From: Cryptomeria japonica
Taxonomy: Eukaryota > Streptophyta > Pinopsida > Cupressales > Cupressaceae
Length of the DNA stretch: 64,000 bases
Reading direction: 5' to 3'
Assembly (NCBI RefSeq): GCF_030272615.1
Contig: NC_081410.1
Location: 123,497,640 to 123,561,639 of the forward strand
The notes under the pieces are model-generated. The model made no database searches. It was not told where the DNA came from and worked only from the letters and a program-made list of their open reading frames with translations. Both the position numbers and the translations under genes were made by a program. Positions 1 through 10,085 of this stretch are shown here, piece after piece. Every line of letters starts with the position of its first letter. Position 1 is the stretch's first letter.

Positions 1-585
1 GCTGCGGTAAGTGTCATGATAGAGGTGTCATTAAAATTGACTGAGAGATTGGTTAAGTTAATGATATTGTCGAGGTCTTTGATGGTATCATATTTCGTGT
101 AGACTTTCCCGTAGTGTCGTTGCTCATTTTCTTTAGCTTCATAGATATGTCAGACTAAATTCAAGTAGTCTAGACTATCTGCCTTGTCCTTCTTGAGAAA
201 GGGGTGTATGAATAACACCTTCAGGTATATCTTCAGTAATATTTGAACAAGTTCCCCATTCATAGTCATTAGAATTAGTATCAAAAGTATTGTCCCAAAG
301 TATTTCAGTGTTGCTGATAGGTATGTTGTAAGGTGAAAAGAGATCCCTGATAATTGATACCAGTCTGGTAGTTTTCTCTGATTCCATATCAGAACCTACT
401 TGTACTCTTTGCATCTATTCATATACTATTTCTCCTTGGGGAGTAGTTACTTTCTTCAGGAGGTGCTAATGCCTTGTTTTGAATAGGTTCTTAGACATGG
501 TGTACTTCCTCATAAGATGCTTCTTCTATTTGAATGGCCAACTCCTCTTGTTGTTTTTCTTTTTCTTGGTGTTCCCGCTCTTTCC

Positions 586-819
586 TTATTGTTTCTGCTG
601 CTTGGTGTAGTGCCTCTTTCCATGAGTCCTCATTGTATCTCTTTTTTTATTTCCATTGAGGTTTTTGATATTTATTCTTCTTTTTCCTTGGGGGTAGGTT
701 GTGTCCATATCCAATCCTGTTTTGTCTCTAGAAAATTGTGAAGGAGGGTCCAATGGTTTTGTAATGCCTTCTTGATGCTTGCCTATAAGTCCTTTGCCAT
801 TGTATCCCATCTGTTGCAT
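586..819 (-). pseudogene. G-patch-like segment of gypsy polyprotein
   Basis: The minus-strand reading begins with MQQMGYNGKGLIGKHQEGI, which follows the G-patch pattern (aromatic after MG, then spaced glycines, then GI and Pro). G-patch segments are known between protease and reverse transcriptase in some plant Ty3/gypsy polyproteins, where they are thought to bind nucleic acid. The place here, downstream of the protease on the same strand, fits that. The C-terminal part is charged and shows no further domain. The surrounding frame is interrupted, so this is a fossil. The family call rests on the short glycine pattern only. Confidence 0.5.
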
Positions 820-1492
820 GATCAGGAATCCTTTTCCATACTATTGTGTTGGTATGGCTACCTCCATAGTAGTAGCTTTGACTTCTTCCTCATCCCTGTA
901 TAGCCAACTAAGGATGTCTTTCTCTTTTGATTCATGTGCTAGTGTGCCTAATTGGATAAATTTGCCATCAAATTTGGTGATGGGTTGTGTTGCTTGATGT
1001 GTCCATGCAGAAGGCTGCCCGTGAGTTTTTGGTGATGTTGGTAATTTGGTTAGACACATGGGTTTGAAAGAGTATTCTCCCATGCCTTACTCTTTATCTT
1101 TTGTTTGAAATCCATGGATAGAGATTTGAGCTTTTCTTGATAATGATCAAACGTTGAGGAAGTTTGAGCTTCCTTGTTGTGTGGAACCAAGCTATCTTGG
1201 GCTGCTTCCATGGCATTGCAATGTTGAAAGGGGTCATTATCTGCTGATATAGAAATCTCTTGTCTATTATATGGGAATTTGACACACTAATGGTAGGTTG
1301 ATGGTACTACTTGCATTTCATGTATCCAAGGACAACCCAATAAAATATTGTATGTTAGTTTATGTCTAAGACTTGGCACATAGTGTCCCTTTGTATCAGT
1401 CCTACTTGAATAGGTAATATTATTGTTCCCTTGGATGATCTCTCTTCATCATCATATGCCTTGATGGTGATCTTTTTGTGTGGATCAATAGA

Positions 1493-1924
1493 CTATTTAG
1501 AGAAGCCTAATGCATGGATAAGCTTTAAGGTACAAATATTGAGACCAGCTCCTCCATCTATTAATACTCTTTTAACTCGATTCTTGTAGACTAAGACTTC
1601 AATATGAAGGGGAGTACTATGTGGATGACTCAAAGAGATATTATCATGTTCAGAAAAGGTGAGATTGTGAGGCCTTGTCATGTGAGCCACCATGGATTGA
1701 AATTGATCAATATCCATATCTTGAGGCACATTTGTTTCAACTAGTGCTTGTTCCAAGATGTTCTTATGTTTCAGTGAAAGTTTTAGTAACTCGAGTATGG
1801 ATATCTGAGCAAGATTTTTCCGCAGTTGATCAACTAAGCTATATTGAGTCTTGGGGAGAATGATTGTTATTGATGTATGTCCTTTCAAGACATATTTTTG
1901 AGCTCTCATGGTTACATTGATCAA
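1493..1924 (-). pseudogene. Gypsy aspartic protease domain
   Basis: This 143-codon open stretch contains, near its C-terminal end, VLIDGGAGLNICTLKLI, the pattern of a retropepsin-like active site (hydrophobic-hydrophobic-Asp-Gly/Ser-Gly-Ala) as found in plant Ty3/gypsy elements. The protease would cut the gag-pol polyprotein. Upstream on the same strand lie the knuckle-like motif (about 2130-2240) and the gag domain, the expected order. The preceding 100 residues (QYSLVDQLRKNLAQISILEL and onward) are the usual linker ahead of the protease in this group. The open frame ends just after the active site by a TAG, so the domain is incomplete. Confidence 0.7.
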
Positions 1925-2129
1925 CTCATATTCAAGTTTGTCTTTGATTTTAATGACATTTACTTGATTGTCATCTATCGATATATGATTGATGGTGTTA
2001 TTGTATATGTGATTTATGCGAGTGCCTCTGGTATCGTTTGATGATAAGGCTCCTTGTTGTAATTTGGAAGAGGATTTTTAAACGCATCATGATCACTATT
2101 TGTTTTGAGACCATCAACCATTAAATCAC

Positions 2130-2240
2130 ATCTATCAATCATGTCTTGAACAATGTTTTCAAGCCTCATGCAATCGTTTGTTTGATGTCCTTTATTTTGA
2201 TAAAAATCATAGAAGTGTGAGTCATTCCACCAAGGTGGTT
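2130..2240 (-). pseudogene. Degenerate zinc-knuckle region of gag
   Basis: Translating the minus strand gives a stretch resembling YDFYQNKGHQTNDCMRL followed by an EN-rich helix. In related gypsy elements this place holds a C-x2-H/C-x4-H-x4-C nucleic-acid-binding knuckle; here the first metal ligands appear as Tyr. It sits between gag and protease. Upstream, up to about 2520, is an Asn/Gln/Pro/Thr-rich linker. Short and decayed, so the call is tentative. Confidence 0.4.
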
Positions 2241-2844
2241 TGATCTAGGGTTCAAAATTATTTATGGTTGATAATGTGATAATCTTGTTTTCCATGAGTT
2301 CTCAGAATGCTGATTCTAAGGATTGTCCCAATGGTGTGTAGATGCGTCTATTTTGGAAATTGTTGGTGTTACCCCTTTGATTTGGATTAGTTCCTCAATT
2401 AGTGTTGTTGCCTTGGGCATTTTTGTTGGTATTTGGATTTGAAGGTCCCTGATTGCTATTTGGCGGATAAGTGTTAGTGCCTTGGTTAGCACCCTTTTGA
2501 TTCTTGGTAGCATGTGGATTACCTGATAAAGCCAATAATGGTTGTTTGGAATTCATATCATTAGCATCAGTTCCTCCCTCATTAACATCATTTTTGTTTC
2601 TGGTCCAGAATCTAGATTTGTCTAAGGTGTTGTTGTTGTTCTGGTTGTTAAAATGAGAGTTGGATTAATTAGTTCCTTCTTTGAAGAACTTCAATGTTCC
2701 TTTCTTGATACATGCCTCCTCTACTTGGATTCCATTTTTGATTAATTTGGCAAAAGATGGTATGCACTAGAGCTTGAGTAGATAACTCATCTCACTATTC
2801 AGATTGTCGATAAGGATATTCATCTTTTCTTTCTCAGGCACATC

Positions 2845-3111
2845 TCAAGGATATCTTGAAACCATGAATCTCCATCGTTGACCAAACACCATGAATGTTT
2901 CATTATTTTTCTGTTTGGTATTGCATACATCCAGCATGGTGATTGCGTGTTGAATATTGTAGGAGTATTGCGTGATAAATTTATTGACCAACTCATCAAA
3001 GGATATGAGGAGAGGTGTAAGTTTAGACAACCACTTCATTGTTTTTTCTCCCAAAATTCTTGGGAACAACCTCATTAAATAAGTGTCATCGTGAGAAAAT
3101 TCAAGGATCAT
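2845..3111 (-). pseudogene. Gypsy gag (capsid-like) domain
   Basis: The minus-strand reading shows the hallmarks of the plant Retrotrans_gag domain: FPRILGEKTMKWLSKL (the family's F..L.g.A..W...L pattern), then FDELVNKFITQY, then a late segment with FMVFGQRWRFMVSRYP matching the F..RWR element. Capsid proteins of this family form the virus-like particle in which reverse transcription takes place. The N-terminal part continues upstream to roughly 3.7-4.1 kb but is broken by stops. It precedes knuckle and protease on the same strand, as expected. Confidence 0.65.
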
Positions 3112-4589
3112 GGTACAAAACTCCTAAACATGATCATGAGGATCACTCTTACCATCATATTTGTCATATTTGGGTATGTCTGAATTCGAGGGAAAAGGTA
3201 TCATGTTCAATCTCCTATCAAAGAGGCAAGGAAATTTTTTTTTTAAGGAGTATCGTACCATAGTCCCCTGTTGCATGTCCTACATTTGTCTCTGCAGCAT
3301 TTGCATTTGTTATGTAAGAGAAACCATGGGCGTATTTTTTTGTCAAGGAAATGATTTTTCTCTTTTGTTATCCCTAGTTCGGGTATGGGTGTGTTCTGGT
3401 ATGTTATGTTGTTCAGGTATGTTTTGTTCAGGTTCATGTGTCTCCTCTTCTCTCTATTGTTCTTGATAAGTGTAATTTCAAGACCTTGTCCTAAAGATTT
3501 TAGTGTCAAAGTCTTCAGGAATCCTAACTCCTTTGCTTGTTAGCATGAGCATGCATTTTTCTTTGTCAGCTTCTTTGATTCTTTCCATAAGTTTTTGGAA
3601 TGAGGGGTTTTCTTGACATTCTTGAATAAGCTCCTTAGTGATCTTTGTTTCCTCTAGATTTGGATACTCGAAAGGATTTGATAATCTTCAACCCATACTG
3701 GACTTTGGTTGTGGTTCACTTTGTTTGTTTCATTCAGAGTGAGTGACAATGGGCATCTAGTAGAAACTTTCTATGACAAAGGGGACAAACTCCTCTTCTT
3801 CTTGTTGTTCGGGAGTTGGTGGTTCAAATCGAGCTATTTTGTAAGTGATGTAGACTTCTGGGAAGAAATCTGGGTTGATCTTTCCTCCACGATTCAAGCG
3901 TTGACTGAATGTTGAATTTGGCAAAAGGCTCTACTTCTTAATGGTTCTTCATCAAATTTTTTTGACTTGTCTTGAAGATATAACTGCATATGATGGAGAA
4001 AGGTGTGATGTGATTTGAAGAGTTGACAATTTATATAGAGAAATCTATTTCGTTTGGCAAGTTTCTGAGAACCGAGTTGTTGTTTCTTCAACTTAGTTTT
4101 GTGATGAAAACTTTTTCTTCTCAAAATATGAGTGGTCATACATGATTGATCAATGGTTTCCTTTGATGTTTGGATTATGATACTTTGTTTGAAAACTTAA
4201 GCCTACTTTTATCGAGTAGAGGTTTAGATTCACCTCTATGACAAAGTGCATCAAATGATATGGAAAAAGAGTTTCCCGATATGGAGACTCGATTTGATGA
4301 CTTAAGTTTAAACTAGGTATGTTTGGTTGATGGAATCTATTAGATGGTGGACCTCTTGATGAATGTGATGATACTATTTGATTCTGATAGGATAAAGTTT
4401 TTATCCCTAGCTAGTTTTGGATTTTGACAAATGTTGTTCTAAGATTGACTCGCTTGATTGTTTGGAATATTTCTCTGATATTTTGGTTCAAGTTTTGCTT
4501 TGCAAGGTTAATTGAGGATCCAAAAGGGTATTTGAGATTGATGATAAAAAATTTCAAAAATGCTCAGTTTCGCTCTTTGTTTTTCTAAA

Positions 4590-4970
4590 TTTTACCTATG
4601 CACCAAGACAGAGACTGGATGCGCTAAAGTGTGATCTAGATGCGCTATCAAAAGCCACCAATGCACTAAGCAGCATGTACTACGCGCTAAACCAAAGTTT
4701 TGAATTTTGACCGATCTGGATGGGTTATGCACTAATATGTCCTTAATACGCGCTAATGTTTAGACTCAAAGTGCTACAGTTTTCCCCTAATGCACTAGGC
4801 TGATGCTCCAAAGCGCTAGTATGGTGTCTCAGAGCACTAGTGAAAAGTTTGTCAAATTTTTGGACTATTATGCTCTATTTTTAAGAATGAGTGTGCTAAG
4901 TTTCAGATTGCATGCACTAAAGTGTGATCTATATGTGCTAGGAGATTGCTCCTATGTGCTAAACTCCTTT
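4590..4970. repeat. Degenerate GCGCTA/GCACTA motif array
   Basis: A hexamer of the form G-C/T-G/A-CTA (GCGCTA, GCACTA, GTGCTA), mostly preceded by T or A-T and followed by A, occurs about 15 times in about 380 bases, at irregular spacing of roughly 15-45 bases, for example near 4623, 4640, 4659, 4681, 4727, 4748, 4766, 4788, 4812, 4832, 4911, 4933 and 4955. The array lies in the leader of the minus-strand gypsy element. The spacers are not alike, so it is not a simple tandem repeat. Confidence 0.6.
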
Positions 4971-5265
4971 GTTTGTTCTGTTTTTGGTTTTTTTGGAAAA
5001 TTTTCAACACTTTTTAAATTTTGATGGATGATTATCTGAATTATAAACTGAAAACATAGCATGAAAGAGACAACCATTTTTGCCTATTATAAACAAAGAG
5101 TGTATGTTCTGCGAGGATGTGTTCAAATCCCCAATGTTTTCACAGGTTTGGATACAAATAAGACAATTCAGAAAAACTCTTTATTCAAAGGTCATCAATA
5201 ATACCATAGCCCATTAGTCTTGATACTCTGTCAGCTCAAACGGTTGTGTCAACCCCTAGGGGGCG

Positions 5266-6500
5266 CCCATTTTTTTGCCTTTTTCCAGAAATTAACCCAA
5301 AGTGAATTGCTTCACAATTGGGTAGTTATCTTGGGAGATATATGGTGAGTAATCTTAGGGGTGGATTCTTCCCCACCCTTGCACTATGATATTGTCAATG
5401 TTTGGATACTGACTCGGCTCAAGGTTTCTATTGCTAAAGTTCATAATTAGACTTTTGTTCGGTCTTCAGTGATAAACTCCCTCAGGAGGCTTCCCAACCT
5501 TTAGAACAAAGTCTTTACATCTCTTAAAGATATTGGGGGAAGACTAATAACTGAGAAAAACTATTGAAGGGACTTTCATCATCCTCCACTTTTGATTATA
5601 GTGGGTTGGAACACTTGGCGATAAAGTCATTTCCCACTTAGATCATTCCCCTCTCACTGGCACTCTAAGAGCAACTCAAGAGGGTAGGCCTGCTAAAGGA
5701 TGTAAATGGTTGAATTACAGAAAGTTTAAGAGTGGTTTGGTTTTTTGGTCACCTAGTTAAGGGGAGAGCATATACCTTCCACTTTCGAAACAAGGCACAA
5801 AATGGTTCTTTTTAACCCTTCAATTCAGTGATTTGCTAACTTCTATTGGGAGATGTTGCTCCAAAAAAGGCACAATGTTCTTTTTAACTCTCAAATCAAT
5901 GATTTTCTAATCTAAGTAAAGAAATCCGGGTCAACAAAGCAAATTTTTGATATGGTCAATAGAATAAATTCAATAGGGGAAGGATTTCCCTCTTTTGCTT
6001 TATCTAGAATTTGGAAGTGAGGTTCTTTAACTTGTGAAAAAAAAACTGAAGTAGATCCTTTTAAACACCAAAGGATGGTAACGTTTGTTTTATACTTTGC
6101 AAAAGTAAAGTTTGTTTTTGTTCTTTTTAAATCCCAAAATGAATTGTTTTTCTCCCTATGAAAGAAAAATTAAGATTTGTTTGTTGTTCTTTTTAAATCA
6201 CCCAAAAGGAAAATGAGTTCATTTTTACCAATAAGGGGAATTAAAAACTTCTAATAACTAACTTATAAAAGTTAGAGATAATAAAACTAATCAAATGCCT
6301 AAAATAGTAACAAAATTAACCTTTCAATTCTACAAAACGAAGGTTAGTAACCTGCAATCAAAACACTAGTTAGCAAAGAAAAAGAGTTTCCAAGGTGGAC
6401 TTCTACAAGTCTAAGTTTTTATCTCGATTACAACTATGTTTTTCCCTCTGTGTTTGTTATGCTGGAAATGTATATAAGAAATCTAGATTCATTAGATATT
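5266..6500. repeat. Non-coding repeat-rich stretch, possible gypsy 5' LTR
   Basis: No coding region was seen. It may be the 5' LTR of the minus-strand gypsy element to its left. A motif GTTCTTTTTAA followed by a C/A-rich run recurs near 5806, 5874, 6119 and 6186, each time with similar flanks, so part of it grew by local duplication. No second LTR copy is in the window, so the assignment is inference. Confidence 0.3.
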
Positions 6501-6529
6501 TTAATTAAATGGTTGTAGAATAGAGAATC

Positions 6530-6690
6530 ATGGAACTGAAAGTCTATGGAGATTCCCAACTGGTTATAAATCAGATCAACAATGAATATCAGACAAAGGA
6601 TGACAAGCTGCTACCATACAAAAGAATGGTAGATGACTTCAAATAGTATTTTGTACACATCACCTTCGAGCAAATACGAAGGTTGGACAA
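6530..6690 (+). pseudogene. End of RNase H domain, gypsy
   Basis: An in-frame start at 6530 gives [16 protein letters not shown], the second-aspartate region of the RNase H fold (GDSQLV with following NQ) of plant gypsy elements, followed by the K-L-x-Y-K-R-M-V-D-D-F stretch that leads to the C-terminal part. A TAG follows at 6644-6646, then the frame continues with FVHITFEQIRRLDN, again typical of this domain. RNase H would degrade the RNA of the RNA/DNA hybrid. The N-terminal half with the first catalytic residues is missing. It leads directly into the integrase. Confidence 0.6.
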
Positions 6691-7178
6691 CTATCACTTC
6701 ACTATTAAAAATTCCAGAGCAACAGAGTCGTTATGGGTTTCTGGTAGAGCAACTATTTTCCCGAGCCTGTAACAATTCTGCATCCCATGTTATCTATGCC
6801 TTAACCAGTTCAAACTCTCCATTATACGAAACAATCTATGAATATCTTAAAACCAATACCCTACCCATTGACCTATCACATAACCAAAAACCTAACTTTA
6901 TCCAACAAGCCGCCCTTTATACCTTAACTACTGATACCCTTTACCGTCGAGGTCTAGATGGTACTCTTCTTTGTTGCCTTGATCGTAATGAATCTGACTC
7001 TACTTTACACGAGCTTCATGGGGGAATTTGTGGCACACATTCAAGTGATCCTACTCTCGCTAAATTTTTTTTGAGAATGGGGTATTATTGGCCAACAATG
7101 GAAAAATACTCTTATCTCTTTGCAAAGAAATGTCCTAAGTGCCAAATCCATGGCAATCTTATCCATGCACCAGCATAG
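6633..7178 (+). pseudogene. Integrase N-terminal zinc-binding (H2C2) region
   Basis: The open frame shows LYRRGLDGTLLCCL, then ELHGGICGTHSS with two spaced histidines, then MGYYWPTME and CPKCQIHGN, i.e. the His-His-Cys-Cys zinc finger (integrase_H2C2) of Ty3/gypsy integrase. The domain helps hold the LTR ends in the integration complex. The first part (about residues 1-85) is a linker from RNase H. The frame ends in TAG at 7176-7178, replacing an expected Gln or Trp codon, and the catalytic core follows at once. Confidence 0.8.
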
Positions 7179-8079
7179 GAATTGCAGCCATTTACAACAT
7201 CTTGGCCTTTCTACCATTGGGGACTTGATTTAGTAGGGAAAATCTATCCTTCCTCTTCAAATGGATACAAGTTCATAATCACTGTGACAGAGTATTTCAC
7301 AAAAAAGATTGAAGCAGTCCCACTGACCACAGTAACTAGAAAATAAATTGCCTCATTTATTCTCAATTTTTTGATCTCCAGATATGACATTCCTAGTTCC
7401 ATCATTATAGACAATGGGCGTCCCTTCAAAAATTAGGATGTGTGAGAACTCTATGAACAATTCAAAATACAACATCATTTCTCTACACCTTACTATCCAT
7501 AGGGGAATGGTTAAGCAGAGGCACCAAATAAAATAGTATTAAAAATCCTAAAGAAGACAATAAATGATGTAGGAAAGGATTGGCATGTGCAACTCAATTC
7601 GACACTTTGGGTATACATGACTAGCATCTGGACACCTACAGGGGCTACACCATATTCTTTGGTGTATGGATCAGAAGCAATTTTACCTCTTGAGGTAGAG
7701 ATTCCATCACTCAGAGTATCTTTGAAAGGTCTCATTCCAGATGAGGAATATCGGGTCAACAGATTGCAAGAACTAGAGCTTCTGGATAAAAAATGACAAC
7801 ATGCCTATAATCACCTCAAATAATACCAACATCGCATGTGCCAAAGCTACAAACACAAAGTCATCCCTAGGATTTTTAAAGTTGGTGATCTTGTACTCAA
7901 AGAAAATCCCCGAAATCAATAGGATCGAGAAAAGAAGGGGAAGTTTGAACCTAACTAGTTGGGTCCCTATGTTATCATATTAGCTTATGGACCAGGTTCC
8001 TATCAACTAACAACTTCAGAGGGAGATGTGCTCGATGAACCAACCAACAACATCCATCTAAAGAAATACTATACTTGAG
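7179..8079 (+). pseudogene. Integrase catalytic core and GPY C-terminal domain
   Basis: Although broken by several stops, the order is clear: WGLDLVGKI (first catalytic Asp) near 7222, IIIDNGRPF (second Asp) near 7405, STPYYP then GNG-x-AEA (catalytic Glu) near 7480-7525, then TPYSLVYGSEAILPLEVEIP near 7640-7705. The C-terminal part has FKVGDLVL near 7882, LGPYVI (the GPY motif) near 7960, and LKKYYT at the end. All three DDE residues are still readable. The enzyme would insert the cDNA into the genome. Stops near 7345, 7435, 7500, 7515, 7795 and later rule out function. Confidence 0.8.
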
Positions 8080-9415
8080 TGGTCTAATGCACGGAAAAAG
8101 TGAAAAATACAAAAAAAATTGAAAAATCAGAAAAATACAAAAAAATCAAAACAACAAAAAAAGTGCAATAAAAACAAGTGGTGAAAACCTAGCAATAGAC
8201 ACTATTTGTGAGGGAATAGCTCCTCTATCTATCATTACTCATATCTTTTGCAGCCAAATTCAAAGCTAATGGCCATCGCCCAACACCTTTCACACAACAT
8301 TATCTGGGACACACTTAATGTAGTCATTATCCTTGCTTATCTAAAGACCAATTCATCATATCCCACCATGGCTTGGTAATCACTATAAATATCCACATCG
8401 ATCGTTATCTATAGCTAGGGGAAGTATTCCTCTAACTTCAAGCATTCCAACAAAAAGCAAATAAGAATTGTAGCACGCCGAGAAAATCCTGTCAACAATA
8501 GCTCATTAGCCGAGAAAACAAAACACTGATCTTATTTACAATTTCAACATACACATGATGGATGATTTTGTGAATTATAATTTTTTTACATCTCGCATGA
8601 AGTTTTGATTATTTTGCACTTAAACTTTTTGAATTATTGGATCTCCTAAATTTTCTCAAATTTGCATCGAGCAAGAGAAAGTGGTTGGAGGGTCTGATAT
8701 TTTTTGGTTTTTTGTCTGTGAGGCGATCACTTGTACTATGCAAAATTTTGTCTCAAGACGTGATTATGAATGTATCACTGAAGACATTGTTCCACTTTAT
8801 GCATATAAATGGTCCAATCTTATATGTTTATATGCAAGTAACACTCAAGTCATCTTGGTTCAATTATACCTCAACGCTTGTGCCATCTTGCAATATCAAA
8901 ATCCATGTAAGTTTTTCTCAGGTCATTATGGTTCAATTATACCATTATGCTTGTATAAAACTTCCAACATATCAAACACTCAATGATGATAAACAAAAAT
9001 GGAGCATAAACATGTGACTACATAGGAACGACAAATGATAGAATGAGGATGATCAATTAGTTCAATATCATTTTACAATTAGTTGCATATCATGTAATTT
9101 TGCATTTAGTTGCATATCATTATCATACATCTCATTTTCAAGATACATCTCACATCTCATAAATCAATGCAATACTTCATCACATTTTCATTCATCTCAT
9201 CATGAATCATACATTCATGTCATAATCGAAATCAAGAGCATTTATCTAGTATGACATCATCCTCATAGAATCTCATATCGAAACATATTGCATATCATTC
9301 ATCATTGCATCCATCACATGCATATCTATCATATCATCATGGAATCTTTCTTCACTTTCATATCTTCATCATTATTCCAAACTATCTTCTATCATTCTTC
9401 CTAAATATCTTCTAT
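8080..9415. other. Gypsy 3' untranslated region
   Basis: After the integrase stop there is an A-rich stretch (8100-8180) often found after integrase in plant gypsy elements, then non-coding sequence. A GGTTCAATTATACC motif recurs near 8870 and 8932 with similar flanks. From 9050 to 9400 the text is rich in CATATCAT/TCATCAT words. No convincing gene was found. Confidence 0.5.
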
Positions 9416-9755
9416 CATGTCTTATATAGGATGTATCTTTCCTGAAACCAGATGTTTTGATCAACTCTTATGCAGGATATATCGTTCTTGAAACTAGACG
9501 TTTTGATCAGCTCTTATACAAGATATATTGTTCTTGAAACCGGATGTTTTGATCAGCTCTTATACAAGATATATTGTTCCTAAAACCATATTCTCAATCA
9601 TCTATGTCTTATATAAATGGTATCATTCCTGAAACCAGATGCTCGATCATTCATGTCTTATATAGGCGGTATCATTCCTGAAACCAGACGCTCAATCATC
9701 CATGTCTTATACAAGAGGTGTCATACTTGAAACAAGACTTGATCTCAATCCAATC
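9409..9755. repeat. 46/49-bp minisatellite, about 7 units
   Basis: Unit starts marked by CTTATA/CTTATG lie at 9421, 9467, 9513, 9559, 9608, 9657 and 9706: three steps of 46 bases followed by three steps of 49 bases. Each unit carries GAAACCAGATG-like and GATC-containing parts. It lies between integrase and the 3' LTR of the gypsy element. Confidence 0.85.
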
Positions 9756-10071
9756 AATCTAATCAATCTTATCAAACTCATGCATGGCATCACTATTCTA
9801 TCTTTCAAATAGAATTCTTCTTCTTTTGAGAGATCATTCATGTCTTTTGTGCATGAACGATCTCCTGAGGGGGCATTATCATATCAAATCTCAACATCAA
9901 TTTCATATCAGTTTCATATCAAATTTTCATATCAAATCAATTCTTTATATCTGAGGCATCATCAATATCATTTATCAAATCTGGGGCACAACATCATCAT
10001 ATTGACATCTCGATGCAAACATCATATCCGATAATTTTTCTTTGAATCAACATGTGCACACACGTCACTTC

Positions 10072-10085
10072 AAAGAGGGGCAAAA
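10072..10085 (+). promoter_or_regulatory. Polypurine tract
   Basis: AAAGAGGGGCAAAA lies directly before the presumed LTR start TGTAGACG. Such purine runs prime plus-strand DNA synthesis in LTR elements. Supported by position only. Confidence 0.55.

Larger units (their letters stand above)
1..5265 (-). mobile_element. Ty3/gypsy LTR retrotransposon, 5' half, degenerate
   Basis: Reading on the minus strand from high to low coordinates there is a long non-coding leader, a gag-type domain, a knuckle-like motif, an aspartic protease and a G-patch-like segment, then the window ends before any reverse transcriptase. This order is that of Ty3/gypsy elements. All reading frames are broken by stops and shifts, so the copy is inactive. 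The upper boundary is uncertain: a GGGCGCCCCCTAGGGG-like stretch near 5258-5272 could be the primer-binding/leader junction, but this is a guess. The rest of pol should lie to the left of the window. Confidence 0.7.

Noticed and set aside
3805-3822. B-box-like GGTTCAAATCGAG, possible tRNA gene
   Set aside because: No A box or cloverleaf around it; lies in gypsy gag remains.
9050-9400. CATATCAT-rich text as a CRISPR-like or satellite array
   Set aside because: No fixed unit or regular spacing; simple word bias in a gypsy untranslated region.
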